This document shows positions 1-6,076 of a stretch of 18,727 nucleotides of DNA, one piece after another. Below the pieces are notes generated by a model. The model had not been told where the DNA came from and made no database searches. It was given only the letters and a program-made list of their open reading frames with translations. Each line of letters begins with the position of its first letter. Position 1 is the first letter of the stretch. The translations under genes and the position numbers were made by a program. The stretch is from Candidatus Shapirobacteria bacterium (lineage in GTDB: Bacteria > Patescibacteriota > Microgenomatia > UBA12405), in NCBI GenBank assembly GCA_003542615.1, contig DPKG01000009.1:1-18727 (forward strand), in the 5' to 3' direction.

Positions 1-1905
1 TTGGAGAGAATGAGGGAGGATGGGTATATTAGTTCTGAATTAGAAAAAGAAACTTTGGAAAAGGTAAAAAAATATAAATTTAATGAAAATTCCAGTCAAA
101 TTTTGGCTCCACATTTTGTTTTTTGGGTAAAGGATCAATTGTCAAAAATATATGGAGAAGAAGTGGTTGAGGGTGGTGGTCTTAAAATTACCACTACATT
201 AGATTTGAAATTACAGCAGGAAACTCAGAAAATTGTAACTGAAGAAATTGATAAAGCCGAATCTAAGGGTATTAGTAACGGTGCGGCAATAGTTGTTGAT
301 CCGATAAATGGCCAGGTGTTGGCGATGGTAGGATCCCGGGGTTATTTTTCGGACAAGACGGATGGAAAATATAATGTAGTGACTGCCGGATTAAGACAGC
401 CGGGTTCGGCGATTAAACCGGTGACTTATTTGGTGGCGATAAAAAAAGGGTGGACTGCAGCCAGTATGATTATGGATGTACCGGTAACTTTTCCCGGGGT
501 GGGTGGCCAGAAAGATTATAGTCCTAACAATTATAATGGGAAATTTAATGGTCCGATGTCTTTAAGAAATGCTTTGGGAAATTCGATAAATACGATTGCT
601 GTAAAAATGTTGGCTAATGTTGGGATAAAAAATATGTTGCAGCAGGCATATGATATGGGGATGACGACTTTAGAACCGACAGCGGAAAATTTATCCAGAT
701 TTGGATTGGCGGTAACTTTGGGAGGAGCGGAAGTAAGGATGTCAGAATTAGCGGCCGGGTATAGTTCTTTTGCTAATGGTGGAAAAAGAGTTGATCTGGT
801 GGGAGTTTTGAAGGTGGAAGATGGTGACGGGAAGGTTTTGGAAGAGTATAAAGAAGTGGCAGGAAAACAAGTAATGACTCCCCAGGAAGCATTTATAATC
901 AATAATATTTTGTCGGATAATAGTGCCCGAGAGCTTACTTTTGGAGCGGTAAACAGTTTGGTAATTTCAAATTATCAGGTTGCTGTAAAGACAGGAACAA
1001 CCAATGATAAGCGGGATAATTGGGCGATAGGTTGGACGCCAAATTTATTGACTGCGGTTTGGGTAGGAAATAATGACAACAGTGAGATGAAAAGTGTGGC
1101 TTCCGGCGTTTCGGGGGCGACGCCGATTTGGCAAAGAATTATGAAGTTTGAGATACCAAAGAGGCAAAAACAGGATTTTTCGATTCCTGACAGGATAGTG
1201 AATATGCAAGTTGATGCATTGTCTGGATATGCGGCTCATGATGGCTTTCCTTCCAGGTCTGATTATTTTATTGATGGAACTCAGCCTAGAATCACTGATC
1301 CGATTCATATGAAATTAAAGGTATGTAAGGGAGTAAGCGGTTTGGCGACACCTGAAGACGTGGCCAGGGGTAATTATGACGAAAAGGAATTTATTAAGTT
1401 GTCTGAAAATGATCCGATTTCTAAAGATGGAAAAAACCGATGGCAGGAAGGGATAGATAATTGGATTTTGCAACAGCCGGATAAGGATAAATACTATCCC
1501 CCATCCGGATATTGCCGGGATGACGGAATGTTGGACGTAGGTTTTGAAAGTCCAAGTAATCAGTCGACAGTTGGAAATGAGGTGCAAGTTAAGATAACTA
1601 CCAGTTCCTTGGTTAAGGTAACAGAGGTAAAGTTGTGGGTGGATGGTGAAGAGAAAAAGACATGGGGTGAAAAACCTTATGAGACTACAATAAATTTGGC
1701 GGATGGTCCTCATAGCCTGAAAGTGAAAGCGACGGACAGAGAGGGCAATACTAATGAGAAGGAAATAAAGATTGGGGTTAATGTAGCCTGGGATTGGAAA
1801 CCAGCTCCGGTAGTTACAAACACACCGATTCCATCACCGACCAGAATTTTATCGCCTACACTTATACCTAGTTTGATACCGACTGGTATAGGTTTGACTC
1901 TTTAA
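1..1905 (+). CDS. Class A penicillin-binding protein, C-terminal part (transpeptidase), 5' end outside window
   Basis: Cross-links peptidoglycan at the outer face of the membrane. The visible 634 residues hold the transpeptidase domain: SxxK as S136-A-I-K139 inside RQPGSAIKP, SxN as S195-I-N197, and KTG at 330-332 followed by TTNDKRDNWAIGWTP, a typical class A arrangement. Residues about 515-595 look like a bacterial Ig-like beta-sandwich (VTEVKLWVDG, DGPHSLKVKATD). The tail after residue 600 is rich in Pro, Thr and Ser. The N-terminal membrane anchor and glycosyltransferase domain of class A PBPs would lie upstream of base 1, so the TTG at position 1 is only where the window cuts the frame and not a start. 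The gene converges on pheT with a 90-nt gap in which I see no convincing terminator. A monofunctional PBP is possible, but the linker before the transpeptidase fits class A best. Confidence 0.93.
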   Translation: MERMREDGYISSELEKETLEKVKKYKFNENSSQILAPHFVFWVKDQLSKIYGEEVVEGGGLKITTTLDLKLQQETQKIVTEEIDKAESKGISNGAAIVVDPINGQVLAMVGSRGYFSDKTDGKYNVVTAGLRQPGSAIKPVTYLVAIKKGWTAASMIMDVPVTFPGVGGQKDYSPNNYNGKFNGPMSLRNALGNSINTIAVKMLANVGIKNMLQQAYDMGMTTLEPTAENLSRFGLAVTLGGAEVRMSELAAGYSSFANGGKRVDLVGVLKVEDGDGKVLEEYKEVAGKQVMTPQEAFIINNILSDNSARELTFGAVNSLVISNYQVAVKTGTTNDKRDNWAIGWTPNLLTAVWVGNNDNSEMKSVASGVSGATPIWQRIMKFEIPKRQKQDFSIPDRIVNMQVDALSGYAAHDGFPSRSDYFIDGTQPRITDPIHMKLKVCKGVSGLATPEDVARGNYDEKEFIKLSENDPISKDGKNRWQEGIDNWILQQPDKDKYYPPSGYCRDDGMLDVGFESPSNQSTVGNEVQVKITTSSLVKVTEVKLWVDGEEKKTWGEKPYETTINLADGPHSLKVKATDREGNTNEKEIKIGVNVAWDWKPAPVVTNTPIPSPTRILSPTLIPSLIPTGIGLTL

Positions 1906-1995
1906 AGTATACTTATATTGTCTAAAGATAGGTAATATCTAATTTGATATATATGTTGGCAGTTATAGGTAGTGATTGCTAGTTTGAGAAGGACC

Positions 1996-3807
1996 TCAGT
2001 CTAGGTTAAATGTTTTGAGATGGATCTTTTTAGCGGTTTTGTCGTCGGTGTTGTAATAATAAACCCGGAAAGTGTATCGGTAATCCTTTGTATTTGGTTG
2101 TTGGTAAATATCAGTAATTTGCATAGACCATAATATTTGAGGGTCAATCAGGGCAGAATATTGTTTGATAAGTTCCCGGGGGTCTTGAGGATGGTCAAGA
2201 GTAATGTTGGCATCGAGGTTGATAATTTGGGAAGTCAACTCGATTGCTTGAGAAGGTGAATTTTTGGGAATATATATATCGGGTTTTGGTAAATCATCTA
2301 AGATAATTTCTGAAAAATTATCAACCCCCCTTGGTCCCTCTTTGACAAGGGGGAGCTTAAGACTTTCGATATCTGATTCCAATTTTTGAGGATTGTGGTT
2401 GTAGATTCCCAGGGCGTATTTTTCAGTGTATTGGCCATTAATTTGGGAAAAGATTTTACCAATTTCAAAAAATTGAGGTTCTGGTAATTTGTAACGGAGA
2501 TATTGGTCTAATTGAGATTTTAGGGATTGGATAATGCTTTGGCGTAAGACGGGATAATCCGAATTGATAGAATTTTGGGTGTAAACAGCGTTTTTATCCT
2601 GGGAGGTTTTTACCAGAGGCCAGGAACGGATTTCATCATAGCCGAGAGCTGTTAGTTGGTCTTTTAATTTTTCAATTAAATAGAGTATTGGAGGGGTTAT
2701 GTCGGGGAATTTCTGTGGATTAATGGGTGTATCGGTGGGAATTTTGTAATAACCGTAAAAACGGATTACTTCTTCCACCAGGTCTTCGGGAATAAGGATA
2801 TCTTTGCGAAGGGAAGGTGGCGTAACAGAGAGATCAGATTCTGGATTTTGGACTACAGAACAACCAAGACGTTTTAGAACATCAAGAGAAAAATCGGTGG
2901 GGATATTAATGCCGGCAAAATTTGAAGGAGAAAGAGGGTTGAAATTTATAGTGATTTTGGCGGGCGGGTGGGGATAAATATCAAGGAGCTGGCCAGAGAT
3001 TACTGCTTGACAGTGCTCTTTTAAAAGAGAGAGCAAATGGGAAAAGGCAAGAGGAATGGTTTCGGTGTCTAATTCTTTATCAAGGCGAATGGAAGCTTCG
3101 GTGATAGTTTTAAGAGAGCGGGAATCGTTTCTGACCCGTGATCGATTATAGATAGCCATTTCCAAGATAGAATCGGTGGTATTAAGATCAATAGCGGAAT
3201 TTTGACCACCAATAAAAGAGAGGGATATTACTTCTTTTGAGTTGGTAATTAAGAGGTTGTTTGGGGCTAAATTGATTTTGGTGTTGTCAAGTGAAATAAA
3301 TTCCAAATATTTAGTATTGTTTTCCCAAATTAATTGAGGTGCTTTCTTGAAGTCAAAAGCATGACAGGGAATCCCCCATTGCAACATGACGTAATTAGTC
3401 AAATCGACGAGGGTATTAATAGAATTAATATCGTGTAGTTTAAGAAAATTAATCAGCCAAGTTGGTGACGGAGAATTTTTAAGGTTGGATATTTTGGTGG
3501 TTTGAATTCGGGAGACATCGGGAGAATTGATAGTGACGGGAACCGGGGAGTCTGAAAATTTAAGGTCGGATATTTGGGGAATTTTTAAATCAATTTGGTA
3601 GTAGGCGGCTAGGTCTGTGGCGACGCCGTAGTAGCCCAGACAATCAGCTCGATTTGAACGTATTTCTAAATCTAAAATTGTTTCCCCGTCAATTTCTTCA
3701 AAACCGGAAACAAAATGACCAATTTGAGTTAGATTATCACGGAGAGATTTGGGATCATCTTTTAAATCCGGTAGCCATTTTATTATTTCAGAATATATTA
3801 TTTTCAT
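1996..3807 (-). CDS. pheT: Phenylalanine--tRNA ligase beta subunit, short form
   Basis: Beta chain of the (alpha-beta)2 PheRS; it carries the B3/B4 editing module, the catalytic-like core and tRNA contacts. The hallmark SNRADCLGYYGVA lies at residues 51-63, where E. coli PheT has it about 110 residues later. The N-terminal EMAP/OB-type tRNA-binding domain is therefore absent. The C-terminus (ANITLD..., ITDIYQQ..., YTFRVYYYN) resembles a shortened ferredoxin-fold anticodon-binding domain. Total length is 603 aa against about 800 in E. coli. The ATG overlaps the pheS stop as ATGA, so the two are translationally coupled. Residues 485-495 (LPLVKEGPRGV) are encoded by an inserted palindromic element. 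Expression should follow the Phe attenuator upstream of pheS. Confidence 0.95.
   Translation of the reverse strand: MKIIYSEIIKWLPDLKDDPKSLRDNLTQIGHFVSGFEEIDGETILDLEIRSNRADCLGYYGVATDLAAYYQIDLKIPQISDLKFSDSPVPVTINSPDVSRIQTTKISNLKNSPSPTWLINFLKLHDINSINTLVDLTNYVMLQWGIPCHAFDFKKAPQLIWENNTKYLEFISLDNTKINLAPNNLLITNSKEVISLSFIGGQNSAIDLNTTDSILEMAIYNRSRVRNDSRSLKTITEASIRLDKELDTETIPLAFSHLLSLLKEHCQAVISGQLLDIYPHPPAKITINFNPLSPSNFAGINIPTDFSLDVLKRLGCSVVQNPESDLSVTPPSLRKDILIPEDLVEEVIRFYGYYKIPTDTPINPQKFPDITPPILYLIEKLKDQLTALGYDEIRSWPLVKTSQDKNAVYTQNSINSDYPVLRQSIIQSLKSQLDQYLRYKLPEPQFFEIGKIFSQINGQYTEKYALGIYNHNPQKLESDIESLKLPLVKEGPRGVDNFSEIILDDLPKPDIYIPKNSPSQAIELTSQIINLDANITLDHPQDPRELIKQYSALIDPQILWSMQITDIYQQPNTKDYRYTFRVYYYNTDDKTAKKIHLKTFNLD
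2323..2358 (-). repeat. In-frame C/G-block palindromic element inside pheT
   Basis: On the + strand an arm cccccttg (2326-2333) pairs perfectly with caaggggg (2346-2353) across a 12-nt loop. The block stands out in AT-rich DNA. It is read without a frameshift as LPLVKEGPRGV (PheT 485-495), between the core and the C-terminal domain. A related block lies in the mtaB-like gene in the same orientation and frame; both share ACCCCCTTG, TTTGA and AAGGGGGA plus CTT. It resembles the short palindromes that insert in frame in bacterial genes (Rickettsia palindromic elements are the well-known case). Membership of any named family is not established. Confidence 0.7.
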
Positions 3808-4820
3808 AATTCGTTGGGTTTGTAGGCAAGATTGCCACCAAGTAAGGTTCGGATGTCTTTAATGTTGTATTTGGCCATGACCCAGCGATCCAGACCGAGA
3901 CCAAAGGCAAAACCTTGCCAAATTTTTGGATCGATTCCAGCCATTTTTAAAACATGCGGGTGGATTATACCGGCGCCACCCATTTCTATCCAGCCAGCGC
4001 CCTTACAAATGCTGCAGCCGGTACCGTGGCAAGAGAAACATTGCATGTCAGGACCAACTCCTGGTTCTACTTCGGGATAGTATTTATTTCGAAAACGAAT
4101 AACGACATTTGGACCATAAAGAGTTTTAAATAAAAGATTGATAGTACCAAATAAATCTTTAAGGGTAATGTTTTTATCAACTACCACACCTTGATAGTGA
4201 TGAAAAATAAAGTGATTGCTTTTGTTGACTTTTTCGTTGCGATAAACCCGACCGGGAAAAGCAGCTTTAAAAGGGGGTTTTTCCTGAGACAGTAGACGGG
4301 CTTCTATTGAGGAGCCTTGGGTGCGGAGTAAATATTCCGGTTCTTTGATATAGATAGTGTCTTGCATTTCCCGGGCGGGGTGGTCAAGGGGAACATTTAG
4401 ACGTTGAAAACAATATTCGTCATTTTCAATTTCCGGTCCGTCATAGAGGGAAAAACCAAGTTTTTGAAAAACTTCGTTTAAGAGGCGTTCGGTTTGAGTG
4501 ATGGGGTGAAGATGCCCGACTTTTGGCAGAGTGTTGTTTGGTGAGTAGATGTTTATTTTTGGAATGCTTGTCGAATTGACGGATAGAGATTTTGATTTTT
4601 GGTCAAAAAGTGATTCCAGTTCGGATTTAAGTTGGTTGAGATTGTGGCCGTATTGTTTGCGATCGGCAGGAGCAATGTCTTTGATGTTTTTGAATAAATC
4701 GTTGATCAGACCATTACGACCAAAAAGCCGGATTCTGATTTTTTCCAGTTCTTGGGTGGATTCAATATTTTCAATTTTATGTTGATATTGAATTTTTATT
4801 TGATCTAAATCTTGATTCAT
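3804..4820 (-). CDS. pheS: Phenylalanine--tRNA ligase alpha subunit
   Basis: Catalytic alpha chain of PheRS, charging tRNA-Phe. At 338 aa it is close to the usual bacterial length. It has an N-terminal coiled-coil arm for tRNA (about 1-90), then the class II core: FQRLNVPLDHPAREMQDT (138-155), LLRTQGSS (164-171), motif 2 starting GRVYRNEKVNKSNHF (190-204), the Cys cluster C261/C264/C269/C272, and motif 3 GFAFGLGLDR (303-312). Motif 3 has Asp where Glu is usual (GLGLDR for GMGLER). No Shine-Dalgarno precedes the ATG; the upstream DNA is A/T only. The gene sits 121 nt after rplT, and that gap is filled by a Phe-codon leader and a terminator. Its end overlaps pheT by ATGA. Confidence 0.97.
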   Translation of the reverse strand: MNQDLDQIKIQYQHKIENIESTQELEKIRIRLFGRNGLINDLFKNIKDIAPADRKQYGHNLNQLKSELESLFDQKSKSLSVNSTSIPKINIYSPNNTLPKVGHLHPITQTERLLNEVFQKLGFSLYDGPEIENDEYCFQRLNVPLDHPAREMQDTIYIKEPEYLLRTQGSSIEARLLSQEKPPFKAAFPGRVYRNEKVNKSNHFIFHHYQGVVVDKNITLKDLFGTINLLFKTLYGPNVVIRFRNKYYPEVEPGVGPDMQCFSCHGTGCSICKGAGWIEMGGAGIIHPHVLKMAGIDPKIWQGFAFGLGLDRWVMAKYNIKDIRTLLGGNLAYKPNEL

Positions 4821-4841
4821 TTTTATTTATTATATGATAAT

Positions 4842-4867
4842 AAAAAACTCCCCGTTGAGGGGAGTTT
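4842..4867 (-). terminator. Attenuator terminator (3:4 hairpin) before pheS
   Basis: On the transcribed minus strand a perfect 9-bp stem, AAACTCCCC (4867-4859) with GGGGAGTTT (4853-4845), closes a 5-nt loop. It runs into six consecutive U residues (4847-4842, the first three also in the stem). This is a canonical intrinsic terminator placed 22 nt before pheS inside an operon, as expected for attenuation rather than for an operon end. Confidence 0.9.
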
Positions 4868-4923
4868 AAAGTTTTTTAAAAGACTCCCCTACTTAGACTC
4901 TAAAAAAGAAGTTGGTAGAGAAG
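4858..4923 (-). promoter_or_regulatory. Alternative RNA folds of the phe attenuator (1:2 pause and 2:3 antiterminator)
   Basis: Segment 2, GTAGGGGAG (4892-4884), can pair over 9 bp, two of them G-U, with segment 1, CTTCTCTAC (4923-4915), inside the leader reading frame. Its core AGGGGAGT (4890-4883) can instead pair over 8 perfect Watson-Crick bp with ACTCCCCT (4865-4858), which removes the 5' arm of the terminator. A ribosome stalled at Phe codons 10-12 (4910-4902) would cover segment 1 and leave segment 2 free. A ribosome at the stop codon (4895-4893) would mask segment 2 and let the terminator form. The pairings are read from the sequence; the mechanism is inferred from E. coli pheM-pheST. 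Confidence 0.8.
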
Positions 4924-4937
4924 ATAGTTAAAATCAT
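4893..4937 (-). CDS. Phe-rich leader peptide of the pheST attenuator (MILTIFSTNFFFRV)
   Basis: A 14-codon frame, ATG to TAA, lies entirely in the rplT-pheS gap. Phe occupies positions 6, 10, 11 and 12 (TTC, then TTC TTT TTT). The E. coli pheS leader peptide PheM ([14 protein letters not shown]) is also 14 residues with a run of Phe, sits at the same place between rplT and pheS, and controls pheST by attenuation. Here the ATG follows the rplT stop after only 4 nt (AAAC) with no Shine-Dalgarno, so translation probably comes from ribosomes finishing rplT. The frame is too short for homology searching. The case rests on codon content, position and the matching set of alternative hairpins. Confidence 0.85.
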   Translation of the reverse strand: MILTIFSTNFFFRV

Positions 4938-4941
4938 GTTT

Positions 4942-5283
4942 TTATTTTAGTGAATCGACGATTGATTTGAAGGTATCAGGGTCGTGGATTGAAATTTCGG
5001 ATAAAATTTTACGATTTAATTCAATTTTTTTGTCTTTTAGGGATTTGATAAAAACAGAATATTTGATATTGAAAGGATTTAGTGCTGCATTTAACCTAAC
5101 TATCCACAATTTTCTGAAATCACGTCGGCGGATACGTCGACCGTTGTAGGCGTATTGACCGGCATGCATCAAGGCTTCATGGGCGACTTTATATCTTTTG
5201 TGACGGGTCATCCAAAAACCTTTAGTTTGTTGGAGGACTTTTTTGTGTTTTTGGCGTCTGACGGTGCCGGTTTTTACTCTCAT
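4942..5283 (-). CDS. rplT: Large ribosomal subunit protein bL20
   Basis: Binds 23S rRNA early in 50S assembly. The 113-aa protein matches bL20 throughout: MRVKTGTVRRQKHKK start, KGFWMTRHKRYKVAHEAL, GRRIRRRDFRKLWI and the C-terminal globular part with LNAALN and IKYSVFI. It is 4 nt downstream of rpmI. In other bacteria L20 represses its own operon by binding an mRNA that mimics 23S rRNA; no such leader is evident in the 4-nt and 8-nt gaps here, though one could lie in coding sequence. Its stop codon is 4 nt before the leader-peptide ATG, so ribosomes leaving rplT are well placed to translate the phe leader. Confidence 0.97.
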   Translation of the reverse strand: MRVKTGTVRRQKHKKVLQQTKGFWMTRHKRYKVAHEALMHAGQYAYNGRRIRRRDFRKLWIVRLNAALNPFNIKYSVFIKSLKDKKIELNRKILSEISIHDPDTFKSIVDSLK

Positions 5284-5287
5284 AAGT

Positions 5288-5497
5288 TTAGGCTCTACCT
5301 AATAATTTTTTAACTTTTATGGCAAATCTACCTAATACGGGTTTTTTACCTTTTAGTCTTCGAAGTTGTTTTTTGCTTTTTTTACGACGAAGATGGCGGT
5401 TAAAGGATGATTGTCTTAGTACTTTGCCGTTTTTGGTTACTTCAAAACGGTTCCTGACGGATTTTCTAACTTTTAATTTTTTATTTTGTTTTTTCAT
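5288..5497 (-). CDS. rpmI: Large ribosomal subunit protein bL35
   Basis: A very basic 69-aa protein (MKKQNKKLKVRKSVRNRF, then SSFNRHLRRKKSKKQLRRLK), typical of bL35. It lies 8 nt after infC and 4 nt before rplT, the near-universal infC-rpmI-rplT order. The start is ATG with only A/T-rich DNA upstream. The gene is short but unmistakable from its Lys/Arg-rich composition and position. Confidence 0.95.
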   Translation of the reverse strand: MKKQNKKLKVRKSVRNRFEVTKNGKVLRQSSFNRHLRRKKSKKQLRRLKGKKPVLGRFAIKVKKLLGRA

Positions 5498-5505
5498 TTG
5501 AGTTT

Positions 5506-6045
5506 TTATTTTTTGACCTTAACGGGAGTGAAGGTGGCAAATAAACGTTTGCCTATTAGCTTTGGTTCTCCTTCAAGGGCACCGTGTTCTTGTAGATCGG
5601 TTTTGAATTTTTCTACCAAATTATATCCAAATTCCTTCTTGGTAATTTGGCGACCTTGGAATTTTATACTTAATTTGACCTTATTTCCAGTAGATAAAAA
5701 TTTTTGGGATTTTTTGACCCGGGTTTCGTAATCACCGGCTCCGATGAAGGGGGTCATCTGGATTTCTTTGAGTTCTCCACCCTTTTGACTTTTCTTTTCA
5801 GCCTTTTGTTTTTTTGACTCCTGGTATTTGAATTTGGAAAAATCTATCAATTTGATTACCGGGGGTTTGGCATTGCCGGATATTTCTACCAGGTCGAGAC
5901 CGGTTTCTCTGGATTTTTGACGGGCTTCATCAATAGAAATTACTCCTATTTGACGGCTATCTTCGTCGATGAGTCGAACGGTGGGGTAATTTATGTAATG
6001 ATTAATTTTATAGAACTTACGGGGACCTGAGTTTTTTGATGCCAA
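5506..6045 (-). CDS. infC: Translation initiation factor IF-3
   Basis: IF-3 binds the 30S subunit, prevents premature joining and rejects non-AUG starts. The 179-aa protein has both lobes: the N domain (INHYINYPTVRLIDED..., LDLVEISGNAKPPVIKLIDF) and the C domain (KEIQMTPFIGAGDYETRVK, VKLSIKFQGRQITKKEFG). The start chosen is TTG (6045-6043). There is no in-frame ATG upstream before a TAA, although an ATT codon lies 21 nt further up. A non-AUG start is notable because E. coli infC starts with AUU and IF-3 thereby represses its own synthesis. The gene follows thrS by 31 nt and precedes rpmI by 8 nt. Confidence 0.96.
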   Translation of the reverse strand: MASKNSGPRKFYKINHYINYPTVRLIDEDSRQIGVISIDEARQKSRETGLDLVEISGNAKPPVIKLIDFSKFKYQESKKQKAEKKSQKGGELKEIQMTPFIGAGDYETRVKKSQKFLSTGNKVKLSIKFQGRQITKKEFGYNLVEKFKTDLQEHGALEGEPKLIGKRLFATFTPVKVKK

Positions 6046-6076
6046 GTTTTTTATTAATTTATAAATTTAATAATGC

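Noticed and set aside
1903..1995. Terminator between the PBP gene and pheT
   Set aside because: The palindrome AAGTATACTT and short TGAG/CTCA pairs occur, but no stem with a T-tract on either strand.
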